The notes under the pieces are model-generated. The model was not told the DNA's origin, made no database searches, and saw only the letters and a program-made list of their open reading frames with translations. Of a stretch of 64,000 nt of DNA, positions 14,753 to 24,206 are shown piece by piece (within the stretch, counting starts at the first letter, position 1; each line of letters opens with the position of its first letter). Source of the stretch: Brevundimonas subvibrioides (GTDB lineage: Bacteria > Pseudomonadota > Alphaproteobacteria > Caulobacterales > Caulobacteraceae); NCBI RefSeq assembly GCF_002280785.1, contig NZ_NCEQ01000005.1, forward strand, positions 1 through 64,000, given 5' to 3'. The position numbers were made by a program, and so were the translations under genes.

Positions 14753-16069
14753 TCACACCCCCTCCGCGGCCGGCTGGCGATCGGCCGGTTCGATGATGCG
14801 TTCGACCTTGCCGACGAGGAATGTGTAGGAAAGGGCCCCGATCAGGGCCATCACGCCGATGAAGGCCAGGCCGCCCAGGAACGAGCCGGTCGCAGCGACG
14901 ATGAAACCGATCAGCATCGGCGTCACGATGCCGGCGAGGTTGGTGCAGAAGTTGAACACCCCGGCCGTCAGTCCGACCAGGCGCTTGGGCGCGACATCCG
15001 AGATCAGGGTCCAGCCGAGGTTCGACATGCCCTGGCCGAAGAAGGCGATCGACATGACGGCGATCACCATGGCGTCGCTTTCCAGGAAGGCCGCGAGGAC
15101 GATGGTGGAGGACAGCAACAGGCCGCCGACGATCGGCAGCTTGCGCCCGAACGTGGCCGAGCCGCTTCGCTTCACCAGGCGATCAGACAACTGCCCGCCG
15201 ATCAGGACGCCGATGGAGGCGGCGATGAACGGCAGGACGGCGACCCAGCCGACCTTGAGCCAGGGCATGCCGCGTTCCGTAACCAGGTAGGTCGGGAACC
15301 AGGTCAGGAAGAAGACCAGGGTTGCATTGGTCGCGAACTGGCCGATCGAGGCGCCGAGGATCTGGCGCTTGCTGAGCAGCCAGGCGACGTCTTTCCAGGC
15401 GAACGGCGTCCGGCCTTGGGCGGCGAACCCGCCGCCGGCGGTGATGTAGTCCAGTTCGGCCTGGTTCGCCTTGGGGGTCTCCTGCGGCTCACGGTAACGC
15501 AGGTACCAGATGCCCGCGAAGCAAAGCCCGACGATACCGGCGATGATGAACAGCGCCCGCCAGCCCATGGTCGCGGTAATCCAGAAGAGCACCGGGCTCA
15601 GAAAAGCGATCCCGGAATACATGCCGACGGTATAGACGCTGTTGGCGCGCGCCCGCTCATGCTGGGGGAACCAGCTCACGAGCACCCGGCTGTTGGCCGG
15701 GAAGCACGGCGCCTCGGCTGCGCCCAGCGCGAACCGGAATCCGAGCAGGGCGCCCAGGCTGGTCGCCAGCCCCTGCAGCAGGGTGAAGATCGACCAGAGG
15801 GTCACGGACCAGAAATAGGTCAGGCGAACCCCGAACCGATCGAGCAGCACGCCGCCCGGAATCTGGGCCATGGCATAGCTCCAGGAGAAGACCGAGAACA
15901 GGATGCCCATGGTCGCCGCGCCGATGCCGAGCTCCGCCGTCATCGAGGGCGCCGCCACGCTGAGCAGCGAGCGATCCAGGTAGTTGATCATGGTGCCGAG
16001 CGCGATCAGGGCGAGGACGCCATAGCGGGCGTTCGTCCTGCGGGGCGCAGCGGAGGCGGCGGAGTCCAT
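14753..16069 (-). CDS. MFS transporter, anion:cation symporter (sugar-acid type) family
   Basis: A 438-residue major facilitator with about 12 membrane segments. The N-terminal block RYGVLALIALGTMINYLDRS followed by VAAPSM is the hallmark of the anion:cation symporter group (GudP, ExuT and phthalate-type carriers). PGGVLLDRFGVRLTYFWSV is the conserved loop 2-3, and AAEAPCFPANSRVLVSWFP is the segment 4 signature of sugar-acid carriers. Substrates in this group are organic anions such as glucarate, galactonate and hexuronates. Position between the PQQ dehydrogenase and cytochrome genes suggests import of the acid made by periplasmic oxidation. The exact substrate is unknown. Confidence 0.88.
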   Translation of the reverse strand: MDSAASAAPRRTNARYGVLALIALGTMINYLDRSLLSVAAPSMTAELGIGAATMGILFSVFSWSYAMAQIPGGVLLDRFGVRLTYFWSVTLWSIFTLLQGLATSLGALLGFRFALGAAEAPCFPANSRVLVSWFPQHERARANSVYTVGMYSGIAFLSPVLFWITATMGWRALFIIAGIVGLCFAGIWYLRYREPQETPKANQAELDYITAGGGFAAQGRTPFAWKDVAWLLSKRQILGASIGQFATNATLVFFLTWFPTYLVTERGMPWLKVGWVAVLPFIAASIGVLIGGQLSDRLVKRSGSATFGRKLPIVGGLLLSSTIVLAAFLESDAMVIAVMSIAFFGQGMSNLGWTLISDVAPKRLVGLTAGVFNFCTNLAGIVTPMLIGFIVAATGSFLGGLAFIGVMALIGALSYTFLVGKVERIIEPADRQPAAEGV

Positions 16070-16158
16070 GGTCGAAATCCTTTAACAGTGACCCGCTGCG
16101 CGACAGGCGCGCGGGCGGGCGGCCGCGCCCCGTCAGGGACACGGCCGCCCGGGCGTTC

Positions 16159-18123
16159 CTAGGGAAGGACGAAGGCGTTCAGGGTGTCAGACATGCGCCG
16201 CGAGCCGACGGCGGTGCCGCCCGCCCCGACCACCACGACATACTGCTTTCCGTCCTTGCCCATGTAGGTGATGGGCGTGGAGTGGGCGCTGGCGTCCAGT
16301 TCGACGGACCACAGCTGTTCCCCGGTCCGCGAGTCATAGGCGCGGAACTGGCGATCGTTGGTGGCCCCGATGAAGACCAGGCCGCCCGCCGTCTGGATGT
16401 TGCCGCCCAGGTTGCGCGCGCCGAGATCGACGCCTGCGGCGCCCAGGCCCGGGATGGAGCCAAGCGGAGCCCGCCAGGCGATCTCACCCTTGCTGATGTC
16501 GACGGCGACCAGTTCACCCCAGGGCGTCGGCGTGCAGGGCAGGACCGTGTTGGCGTCGATCCGGTAGTTGAAGCCTGACTGGACGATCGCCGGCGGGGCG
16601 CCAGGTTCGCCGGCGGGGCGCGCCGCAGGAGCCAGCGGACGGGGGCCGCCGCCTACGCCGAAGCCACGACCGGCCGGCCCGGCGGCGCGGTACTGGCCCA
16701 TGTTCTGGACGTTGACGATGAACAGGCCCGTCTGCGGGCTCCAGGACGGGCCGCCCCAGTTCGGTCCGCCGAGGGTCGACGGGAAGCCGAGGGTGCCGTG
16801 GTTGAGCGAAGGCCGGCCGTAGAGCCCGGTGACCTCGATGTTGTTGTCGTCCCACACCGCCGTGCAATAGGCGTACTGCTCCGGCGTGATGTTGGGGATT
16901 TCGTCGCGGGTCATGGTGGTCCGGGCCAGGGGACCGGGACGGACCGGGAAGGGCTGGGTGGGCCAGGCGAGGTCGGCCGGGTCATCGCTGCGCGGCGTCG
17001 GGCGCTCCTCTATCTCATGCAGCGGCTCACCGGTCAGCCGGTTGAAAACGAAAAGCAGGCTCTGCTTTCCGGTCATGGCGATGGCGGGAACGGTCTCGCC
17101 ATTGGCCGTGAAGTCCACCAGCACGGGCGGCGTCGGCTGGTCCCAGTCCCACAGATCCTTGTGCGTGATCTGTTTGAACCATCTGAGCTCGCCCGTGGCC
17201 GCATCGAGCGCCAGCAGGCTGTCGGAATAGAGTTCGGGGCCCTCAGCGCGGCCGTTCAGGTCGCCGACCGGCGCGAACACGATGCCGTTCTCTGCGTCGA
17301 CGGTCATCGTCGACCAGACATTGGCGCCGCTGCGGTCACGCCATTCGTCGTTCGAATAGGTCTCATTGTTGGCTTCACCCGGCTGCGGCACGGTGTGGAA
17401 GGTCCACACCAGCGCGCCGGTGCGGGCGTCCCAGGCGCGGACGTCGCCGCGCGGTCCCGGAGGTCCGGCCTCGCCTGGCCGCGAGCCGGTGATGACCAGG
17501 TTCCGGTAGATCGAGGCCGGGTTGGGGATAGTCCAGGTGTCGCGACGCGTCTCGCCCACGACCTCGGAGGCCACGCCCGCATAGGCGTCGATCTCGCCCT
17601 CCCCGCCGAAGCTGGCGGCGAGCTGGCCGGTGGTCATGTCTAGGGCCCGCAGATAGCCCTGTTCCGTCGCGAAGAAGAGGCGCGGTCCGACCTCGCCGTC
17701 GCCGGGCCAGTAGGCCAGACCCCGGCCATGGATGTTGCGATCGGATTCATACTTCCAGATCACGCGCCCGGTCTCGGGCTCGATGGCGGTGATGGTGGAT
17801 TTCAGATCCGGCAGCGCGGGATTGGTCGGCGTCGAGACGTACATCACACCGCCGACGATCAGGGGCGTGACCTCCCAGCGGTAGCTCAGGCCGCGGTCGC
17901 CCTCGTTGTCGGTTCCACCCCCATAGTTGAAGGTCCAGGCCCGCAGGAGGGTCGAGACGTTCGCGGCCGTGATCTGGTCAAGCGGCGAAAAATTGGTGCT
18001 CCCGGCGTTCTGGCCGTAGCTCGGCCACTGGTCGGTCGGCAGGGTCTGGGCCAGGACGGGCGAACCGGTCAGCAGGGCCAGCGCAAGGCTCGTGCCCACA
18101 CCCTTCAACATGGTCGTTTTCAT
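16159..18123 (-). CDS. PQQ-dependent periplasmic dehydrogenase (quinoprotein, glucose-dehydrogenase-like)
   Basis: A 654-residue secreted beta-propeller quinoprotein. A cleavable signal ends near SPVLAQ. Propeller motifs include WPSYGQNAGSTNFSPLDQI at the mature N-terminus, YVSTPTNPALPDL, ALDAATGELRWFKQITHKDL and DWDQPTPPVLVDF. The C-terminal blade has GGLVFIGATNDRQFRAYDS and GEQLWSVELDASAHSTPIT, typical of the glucose/shikimate/quinate-type group. Unlike membrane-bound Gcd it has no N-terminal transmembrane anchor. A Gly/Pro/Arg-rich insertion near residue 490 is unusual. The substrate is probably a polyol, sugar or cyclic alcohol. PQQ synthesis genes are not in the window. It sits 16 bases after the ThuA gene. 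Confidence 0.85.
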   Translation of the reverse strand: MKTTMLKGVGTSLALALLTGSPVLAQTLPTDQWPSYGQNAGSTNFSPLDQITAANVSTLLRAWTFNYGGGTDNEGDRGLSYRWEVTPLIVGGVMYVSTPTNPALPDLKSTITAIEPETGRVIWKYESDRNIHGRGLAYWPGDGEVGPRLFFATEQGYLRALDMTTGQLAASFGGEGEIDAYAGVASEVVGETRRDTWTIPNPASIYRNLVITGSRPGEAGPPGPRGDVRAWDARTGALVWTFHTVPQPGEANNETYSNDEWRDRSGANVWSTMTVDAENGIVFAPVGDLNGRAEGPELYSDSLLALDAATGELRWFKQITHKDLWDWDQPTPPVLVDFTANGETVPAIAMTGKQSLLFVFNRLTGEPLHEIEERPTPRSDDPADLAWPTQPFPVRPGPLARTTMTRDEIPNITPEQYAYCTAVWDDNNIEVTGLYGRPSLNHGTLGFPSTLGGPNWGGPSWSPQTGLFIVNVQNMGQYRAAGPAGRGFGVGGGPRPLAPAARPAGEPGAPPAIVQSGFNYRIDANTVLPCTPTPWGELVAVDISKGEIAWRAPLGSIPGLGAAGVDLGARNLGGNIQTAGGLVFIGATNDRQFRAYDSRTGEQLWSVELDASAHSTPITYMGKDGKQYVVVVGAGGTAVGSRRMSDTLNAFVLP

Positions 18124-18139
18124 GGTTTGCTCCGTCTCT

Positions 18140-19042
18140 CTACTGGGGCTGGATGTCGGGGGTCACGTCGGCATCGGTCAGGCCCAGCGCCCATTTGATG
18201 CCTTCAAGGTAGAGCTCGCGGACCGCCGGCTGGTCCCAGGGATCATCGAGGTGGCCGAAGGTGGAAATGTAGACCCGGCCCCGGCCGTAGTTGCGCGCCC
18301 AGACGACGGGGAAGTCGCCATCCGGCCGCCGGGTCAGTTGCTCGGCCGTCAATCGAGCCGGGTCGAGACGCAGGATGGTGTGGACATCTCCGGTGTCATA
18401 AGGAGCCTTCAGGAACTGGTACTGGTCCGTAAAGGTGGTCGGAAACTCCCGCGCACCGGGGAAGTCGGGATCCTCGACGATCAGCGGCATGGGCTGGACC
18501 GGGAACTCGCCATCCATGAACCCGCCGATCATCTCGCCGTACTCAGGCCAGTTGTAGAAGGCGACGGTCGAGGCGTGTCCGCCGATGAAGCCCTTGCCGT
18601 CATCGTGAACGAAGGCGAGCAGGTCCGCCTTCTGCTGATCGGTCAGGGTCCCCTCCCCGCTGCCGAGGAAGAAGATGGCGTCGAAATAATCCAGATTGCG
18701 GGCGTTGATCTGCCGGCCGTCGTATCGCGCGCCGGTGCCGACGATCGGCTCCGACGTGATGAGTTGGGAATCCGTGCGAAGGAAGGCGACGTAGAAGCCG
18801 CTTTCGCGCCCCATCTGTTCGATCGTCGCCATCGCATGACTGATCGAGTTGTGGTGGAAACCGGTCTGGACGTCGGCGACGACCAGCAGCTTCTTGCGGC
18901 CTTCATAGGGGTCCGGGGGCCCTTGCGGGCGGACCGCCGGGACGGCCGAAGCCGGCGCCGGCGCCTGTGCGTGCGCAAAGCCGACGATGAGGACGGCCAT
19001 CGCAGAAGCGAGTGCGAAACGAGCGAGGATTGACGTCTTCAT
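18140..19042 (-). CDS. Secreted ThuA-domain protein
   Basis: A 300-residue exported protein. The signal peptide MKTSILARFALASAMAVL ends near AHAQ. The ThuA-like glutamine-amidotransferase fold follows: KKLLVVADVQTGFHHNSI, DAIFFLGSGEGTLTDQQKAD, GKGFIGGHAST (the conserved G-G-H turn) and GRGRVYISTFGHLDDPW at the end. ThuA was named from trehalose use in rhizobia, and relatives are linked to oxidised or keto-sugar metabolism. The reaction is not established. The ATG at 19042 has a GGAAGGG site. It is the gene between the TonB receptor and the PQQ dehydrogenase and is very probably co-transcribed with both. Confidence 0.88.
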   Translation of the reverse strand: MKTSILARFALASAMAVLIVGFAHAQAPAPASAVPAVRPQGPPDPYEGRKKLLVVADVQTGFHHNSISHAMATIEQMGRESGFYVAFLRTDSQLITSEPIVGTGARYDGRQINARNLDYFDAIFFLGSGEGTLTDQQKADLLAFVHDDGKGFIGGHASTVAFYNWPEYGEMIGGFMDGEFPVQPMPLIVEDPDFPGAREFPTTFTDQYQFLKAPYDTGDVHTILRLDPARLTAEQLTRRPDGDFPVVWARNYGRGRVYISTFGHLDDPWDQPAVRELYLEGIKWALGLTDADVTPDIQPQ

Positions 19043-19101
19043 CGGTGGACCCTTCCCGGATCGGCCGGTCCCGCTCATCGTGAGCGGGACCGACCATAGG
19101 C

Positions 19102-21951
19102 CTAGAACCGCTTGCTGATCTCGAACGAGAAGATCCGCCCGAACGGGTTGTGATTGCCGAGATCCACCGCCGAGGAGCCGCTGAGAACGATCGGCGGCTC
19201 CTCGCCCAGAACATTCTGGATACTCAAGGAGGCGCGCACGCCGTCGAAGGCGCCGGAAGCGCCACCTTCGAACTCATAGGCGATCCCGGCGTCGAACGTG
19301 GTCCACGACGGCACCTCCGTATCCGGCAACTTCAGTCCGGCGACCGTGATCGTCGCGTTGTTCAGATACGATCCGACGTAGTTGGCGGACAGATTGGCGT
19401 CGAAGCCGCCGCGGTTGAAGTTGACACCCAACCGACCCCGTTCGCTGACCTGGAAGCCATAGGTGTCCAGTGCATCGAACAGGGGGCCGCCGGCCACGAT
19501 GCTCTTCTCAAGGTTCAGGATCTTGGAGACGCTGCCCGAGAAGCGGAAGTCGCCCATCTCGGTCTCGAGATTGTAGTTGGCCGAGAAGTCGAGACCACTC
19601 TGGCGCACATCGCCGAGGTTCAGGCGCCCTCCGGCGATGATGCCCACAAGCGAGCAGTCATTGATCGTTGAGGGCGAGAACACCGCATTGGGATCCGTCA
19701 ACCACGGCACATAGGCCGCGTTGTAGGTGGAGATGTTGCCGTTGACGCAGGTCGAGGGCTGGGGCGCGGTGATGAAGAAGTCGCGGTAGAGAGCGAGGTT
19801 GCCGGGGCTCGCCAGGATCAGGGTCTGGTTCGGCAGGTTCTCGATCCGGTCGACGTAGGCGACGTTGTAATAGGTCAGGCTCAAACGAAGATCGGGCATG
19901 AAGTTCGGGCTGTATTCGGCCCCCATCGACCAGATTTCTGCGGACTCGGGCTGCAGTCCGGCCGTGTTTCCCGTCCGGGTCAGGACTGCGCTCTGGCCGG
20001 TGCTGACGTTGGTGATCGGGATGGCCGGATCCCCGGCGCCGTTGCTGACAAAGGCGCGATTGGTCTGGCCGACTGTGGCCGGATTTGATTCGATCAGGGT
20101 CGGCGCCCGGAACGAAGTGCCCCAGCTGCCCCGGAACAACAGCTCGTCATTCACACGCCAGGTCAGGCCGACCTTGGGGTTCGTCGTGGTGCCCGCGTCC
20201 GAATAGTCGTCGTAGCGGACCGCGAGACTCAGATCGAGCGTCTCCATGAACGGCATGGCGTTGGCGTCGCCGACGAGTGGAACGAAAATCTCGCCGAAGC
20301 CGGACACGACATCCCGGTCGCTCTTGGTGAAGCGCGACGTTTGATAGGTGTTCGTCAGATTGAGGGTGTTCTGTGCCTTGAGGTACAGTTTGTAGCGCGA
20401 GAACTCGGCACCCACGGCGAACCTCACATCGCCTGCCGGCAGGGTGAAGAGTGAGCCGTCAATCTTGGCGACGGAGTCGAACAGCACCGTGTCGTACTGC
20501 TGGATGAACCCGCCCACGAGTGCATCTGCGGAAGCCTGGCGGCCGGTCAGATACGGGTTGAAATTGTAGGACGGGTCATTGGCGATGACACTCGCCCGCG
20601 TGGTGTTCACCTGGGCCTGGCAGACGTTGCACGAGTCGGTCTTGCCGTAGGTGATCAGGCCCGTGAAGCGGTAGTCCCACGGCAGCTCCGCGGTCAGATC
20701 AATCGAGTGGTTGAAGGTCTCTTCAAGGTTGTCTTGCGAGCGGGACGTGTCGGGATTGTTGAGCGAATAGTTGTAGACGACCGTCTGGTTGCCCGTGGGA
20801 CTCGGCATGCCCGGAATATAGTAGGGGCTGCCCGGCTGCACCCGGATCGAGATACGTTCGAAGCCGTCGCCGGCGCGAGATTCATTCGTCCTGCGATTGT
20901 AAATGCCGGTGTAGCCGACGTCGATGCCGGGAGCCAGTTCCTGCCGCGCCTTGATCAGGAACGCGTAACGCTCGCGGCCGGTGTAGAAATCATAGAGGTT
21001 CGACTGGTCATTGAGCGAGGGGTTTCCAGCCAAGGGAAGAACCTGGGCCGACGTCGGCCTCGCGCCATAGGTATTCGGCAGGCCGTACACGGTATTACCG
21101 ATAATCAGCGCGCCCCGCTGGTCCGGGAAGACCGTGGTGCCGATGAAGCGGTTGTCGTTGCCGCCGAACGCCCGCAGGTCCTGCAACATGTAGTCGCGGA
21201 CATCCCGGCCCACGCTGTCGTTGGTGTCATAGGCCCCGGCTACGAGCAGGCTGCCGCCTTGCCACGTCCGTCCGAACACGCCATCGATGGCGTACTGGTC
21301 ATACAGGGTCGTGGTGTAGCGACTGCTGAGTTCCAGGCCATCGAAGTTGCGGCGCAGGATGTAGTTGACCACACCCGCGACGGCGTCCGAGCCGTAAATG
21401 GCGGAAGCCCCGTCGGTCACCACCTCGACGCGCTCGATTGCCGAAAACGGAACCAGATTGGGATCGGACACCTGGGCGTTGCCGCCCTGGGGAACGACAC
21501 GACGGCCGTCGAAGAGGACCAGGGTGGCGTTGTTGCCAAGACCCCGCAGGTTGACACCGGCCGCGCGACCGCCGCTGGACGTCAATGTGGTGCCTTGGCT
21601 GGAGGCCTGGGGCAGTCGGGCCACCAGGGCGCTGGCGTCGCGAGCCGGAGCCTGAATGATGTCTTCCTTGGAAATGCCAACCGTGGCGGACCCGACGGGC
21701 GCGACGCCGCGAATGGCCGTGCCCGTGACGACGATATCGTCGAGCTCCGCGGCATCTTCCTCGCCTTCGTCGGGCGCCTGAGCCCGTGCAGCGGCGGCGG
21801 CTGCAGCCGTGGGGCGGCCGCTATCCTGGGCCCAGGCCAGGGAGGGAACCGCGATCAGAGCAAGGGCGACTGAGCTCATCAGTCCTGATCGCCAGCCGAG
21901 TTGGCCGATGCGGCGGAAATCAACGCCTATACTCTGTTGAATCACGTTCAT
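19102..21951 (-). CDS. TonB-dependent receptor (catabolic operon)
   Basis: A 949-residue outer-membrane TonB-dependent receptor. The signal peptide ends SLAWAQ. The region DDIVVTGTAIRGVAPVGSA is the usual TonB-proximal segment. The plug domain contains RLPQASSQGTTLTSSGGR, AAGVNLRGLGNNATLVLFDG and ERVEVVTDGASAIYGSDAVAG. The rest is a beta barrel ending in NPFGRIFSFEISKRF with a terminal aromatic residue. It belongs to the large group with long plug-to-barrel inserts used by Caulobacterales and xanthomonads for plant-derived carbohydrates or aromatics. The ATG has a strong AGGGAGGA site. It probably starts the receptor-ThuA-PQQ dehydrogenase-MFS-cytochrome unit. Confidence 0.92.
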   Translation of the reverse strand: MNVIQQSIGVDFRRIGQLGWRSGLMSSVALALIAVPSLAWAQDSGRPTAAAAAAARAQAPDEGEEDAAELDDIVVTGTAIRGVAPVGSATVGISKEDIIQAPARDASALVARLPQASSQGTTLTSSGGRAAGVNLRGLGNNATLVLFDGRRVVPQGGNAQVSDPNLVPFSAIERVEVVTDGASAIYGSDAVAGVVNYILRRNFDGLELSSRYTTTLYDQYAIDGVFGRTWQGGSLLVAGAYDTNDSVGRDVRDYMLQDLRAFGGNDNRFIGTTVFPDQRGALIIGNTVYGLPNTYGARPTSAQVLPLAGNPSLNDQSNLYDFYTGRERYAFLIKARQELAPGIDVGYTGIYNRRTNESRAGDGFERISIRVQPGSPYYIPGMPSPTGNQTVVYNYSLNNPDTSRSQDNLEETFNHSIDLTAELPWDYRFTGLITYGKTDSCNVCQAQVNTTRASVIANDPSYNFNPYLTGRQASADALVGGFIQQYDTVLFDSVAKIDGSLFTLPAGDVRFAVGAEFSRYKLYLKAQNTLNLTNTYQTSRFTKSDRDVVSGFGEIFVPLVGDANAMPFMETLDLSLAVRYDDYSDAGTTTNPKVGLTWRVNDELLFRGSWGTSFRAPTLIESNPATVGQTNRAFVSNGAGDPAIPITNVSTGQSAVLTRTGNTAGLQPESAEIWSMGAEYSPNFMPDLRLSLTYYNVAYVDRIENLPNQTLILASPGNLALYRDFFITAPQPSTCVNGNISTYNAAYVPWLTDPNAVFSPSTINDCSLVGIIAGGRLNLGDVRQSGLDFSANYNLETEMGDFRFSGSVSKILNLEKSIVAGGPLFDALDTYGFQVSERGRLGVNFNRGGFDANLSANYVGSYLNNATITVAGLKLPDTEVPSWTTFDAGIAYEFEGGASGAFDGVRASLSIQNVLGEEPPIVLSGSSAVDLGNHNPFGRIFSFEISKRF

Positions 21952-21965
21952 TACTAATCCTCCCT

Positions 21966-22033
21966 CTATGTTGTTTTATCGGCTCCATTGAACTGGACCG
22001 TACTTATTTTTATTGTTAGGTTATTGCTTTCAA
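21966..22033 (-). promoter_or_regulatory. AT-rich promoter region of the TonB-receptor unit
   Basis: The stretch between CitE and the receptor gene is strikingly AT-rich against its surroundings. On the minus strand TTGAAA (22033-22028) could be a -35 element, with several AT-rich hexamers 15-17 bases downstream. The exact -10 is unclear. It indicates that the receptor unit has its own promoter and is not only read through from the upstream operon. Confidence 0.35.
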
Positions 22034-22932
22034 AGACTTTTTTGTCGTTTTGGTCCGCCCGAATCTCGAGCTTCTATTGTCTGATGCCTGTGGATCAGCG
22101 CCTGGGCCCGTGCGACTATCGGCGCGTCGATCATCCTTCCGTCGATCGAGAAGGCGCCGCGGCCATCCGCGCCCGCCTCTTCAGCGGCCTGAACCAGACG
22201 GCGTGCCTCAACGACCTGTTCGGCTGTCGGCGAAAACGCCTCGTTGAGGAGCGCGATCTGCGACGGGTGGATGCAGCTGGACCCGACAAAGCCGAACCGC
22301 CGCGACTTGAGCGCCAGCGCCCGATAGGCGTCCGGGTCGTCAAACCGGGTCGCGGAGCCCATCAGACCCAGCGGCATGAGCCCGGTCGCCGTCGCCACGA
22401 TGACCAGCTGCTGCCGCGGCATCAGCAAGGTCTCTTCGCTGGCCTCCATGCCCAGATCCAGGGCGAAATCCTCATTGCCCAGATTGATCGCGAGGGTCCG
22501 CCGGCTCGCCCTGGCGATGGCGGGCATGTCCAGGAAGCCGTCGGCCGTCTCGATCAGGACCACGAACCGCACCGATCCGGACGCCATTCCTGCCCGCGCC
22601 TCGGCGTCAGAGACCAGATCGTCGAGATGCGTCAGTCGCGCCGCGTCGCGCACCTTGGGGATGACAAGAGCCGCGACGCCGGGCTGCACCGCGGCGGCGA
22701 TGTCCTGCGCGGCCATGTCGCCGTCGTTGATCCGGACAAGCACATCGGCGCCGGCGCGGGCGACGGTCGGGATGGCGTCGGCGAGCCCCGCCCGGGCGAG
22801 CGCCTTGCGGTCGGCCGGCACGCTGTCTTCCAGGTCGAGAATAACCGCGTCCGCCGCTGCGATATGCGGGCTCGCTACGTATTTCTCGACGTGGACCGGC
22901 ACATACTGGAGCGAACGCCAAACGGGGGTCAC
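22030..22932 (-). CDS. CitE-like HpcH/HpaI aldolase/lyase (acyl-CoA lyase type)
   Basis: A 300-residue TIM-barrel lyase of the CitE/malyl-CoA-lyase group. These enzymes cleave or form the C-C bond of beta-hydroxyacyl-CoAs with Mg2+. Motifs are SLQYVPVHVEKY, ADAVILDLEDSVPADRK (with catalytic acidic residues), DVLVRIND, ALVIPKVRDAA, VVLIETADGFLD (metal-binding Glu), LGNEDFALDLGM and GFVGSSCIHPSQI. All key residues appear intact. The GTG start overlaps the CoA-transferase stop by 4 bases. The operon context indicates that its substrate is a CoA ester made by that transferase. The likely products would be acetyl-, propionyl- or glyoxylate-type fragments, but which is unknown. Confidence 0.87.
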   Translation of the reverse strand: MTPVWRSLQYVPVHVEKYVASPHIAAADAVILDLEDSVPADRKALARAGLADAIPTVARAGADVLVRINDGDMAAQDIAAAVQPGVAALVIPKVRDAARLTHLDDLVSDAEARAGMASGSVRFVVLIETADGFLDMPAIARASRRTLAINLGNEDFALDLGMEASEETLLMPRQQLVIVATATGLMPLGLMGSATRFDDPDAYRALALKSRRFGFVGSSCIHPSQIALLNEAFSPTAEQVVEARRLVQAAEEAGADGRGAFSIDGRMIDAPIVARAQALIHRHQTIEARDSGGPKRQKSL

Positions 22933-24206
22933 GTCTCCGCTCCCGCATCTGGCGCGCGATCCTCGATCGCCACTCTTGCGTCGACAAGTCTTTCGTAGTC
23001 GGCCTCGCCGATCCCGAGATCGCCAAGCAGGGCGCGGTTGTGTTCGCCCAGCCGCGGCGCCGGATAGCGGATGGAGCCGGGCGTCTCCGACATGCGTGGA
23101 ACGACATGGTGCATCGGCAGGCTGCCGATGTCGGCGTCGGGATAGTCCGCGAGGATTTCGCGCTCCACCACATGCGGATCGACCATGATCTGGCCGATGT
23201 CGTAGATGGGGCCGACGGTGACCTCGGCCTCGTCCATCAGGGCGACCAGTTCGGTCTGGTCGAAGCCGGCGATGAAGCCGCCGATGACTTCGTCCAGCGC
23301 TGCGACGTTGTTCAGCCTGTCCGCATTGGTGCGGAAGCGCGGATCAAGGATCAGGTCCGGCCGGCCGATGGCGTTGAAAATCCGCTCGGCCATGGACTGG
23401 GTCGAACCCGACAGGCTGACGAACTTTCCGTCGCGGCAGCGGTAGGCGTTTCGCGGGGCCGAATTGCTGGAACGGCTGCCGGTGGCCTTGCGGGTTTCGC
23501 CAGTGAGACGGAAATTGGCGGCTTGCGGGCCCAGCAGGGCGAACAGCGGGTCATAGAGCGGCAGGTCGATGACCTGACCCTTGCCCCCGGGCCGCTCGGC
23601 CTCCCGAAGCGCCAGAAGAGCGGCGGAGACGCCGTAGACCCCGGCGACACCGTCGGCGAGATACATGGGCGGCAGGATGGGCTCGCGATCCTCGAAGCCG
23701 TTGATCGAGGCGAAGCCGGACATGCCCTCGATCACTGTGCCGAACCCGGGCCGCTGATAGTAGGGACCGTCCTGGCCCCAGCCCGAGATGCGCACGATCA
23801 CCAGTTTGGGATTGCGCTTCAGCAGGACGTCCGGAGCAAGCCCCATGGCCTCAAGCACGCCGGGACGGAAGCTCTCGACGACGATCCCCGCCGAAGGGAC
23901 CAGGTCAAGCAGCAGTTCCCTGGCCTTGGTCGAGCGAAGATCAAGGCACAGGCTCTTCTTGTTCCGGGCGTAGATTTTCCAGTGGGTCGAGACGCCGCGG
24001 GTCTTCCATCCGCGCAGTGTGTCGCCGTTCGGCGGCTCGACCTTGATCACCTCAGCGCCGAAGTCGCCGAGCATCTGTGTCAGGACGTTGCCGGCGAACA
24101 GGCGCGACAGGTCGAGCACCCGCACGCCATCCAGCGGGCCGCTGGCCCCGGGTTCATAGTCCCGTTGGCGCAGGGCGGGAGATGAGACCGGGCGCGCTTC
24201 AGTCAT
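22929..24206 (-). CDS. Class III (CaiB/BaiF) CoA-transferase
   Basis: A 425-residue family III CoA-transferase, moving CoA between carboxylic acids. The conserved N-terminus is GVRVLDLSRLFAGN, followed by MLGDFGAEVIKVEPPNGDTLR. NKKSLCLDLRSTKARELLLD and SFRPGVLEAMGLA form the CoA-binding region. Asp in MYLADGVAG is the probable catalytic nucleophile. The C-terminus carries PRLGEHNRALLGDLGIG. It overlaps the upstream ThDP-enzyme gene by 8 bases and the downstream lyase by 4. With the lyase it likely activates the substrate acid to its CoA thioester. The donor and acceptor acids are unknown. Confidence 0.9.
   Translation of the reverse strand: MTEARPVSSPALRQRDYEPGASGPLDGVRVLDLSRLFAGNVLTQMLGDFGAEVIKVEPPNGDTLRGWKTRGVSTHWKIYARNKKSLCLDLRSTKARELLLDLVPSAGIVVESFRPGVLEAMGLAPDVLLKRNPKLVIVRISGWGQDGPYYQRPGFGTVIEGMSGFASINGFEDREPILPPMYLADGVAGVYGVSAALLALREAERPGGKGQVIDLPLYDPLFALLGPQAANFRLTGETRKATGSRSSNSAPRNAYRCRDGKFVSLSGSTQSMAERIFNAIGRPDLILDPRFRTNADRLNNVAALDEVIGGFIAGFDQTELVALMDEAEVTVGPIYDIGQIMVDPHVVEREILADYPDADIGSLPMHHVVPRMSETPGSIRYPAPRLGEHNRALLGDLGIGEADYERLVDARVAIEDRAPDAGAET

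Noticed and set aside
18092..19033. Long plus-strand open frame opposite the ThuA gene
   Set aside because: A shadow of a well-supported gene; no ribosome site and no family resemblance.
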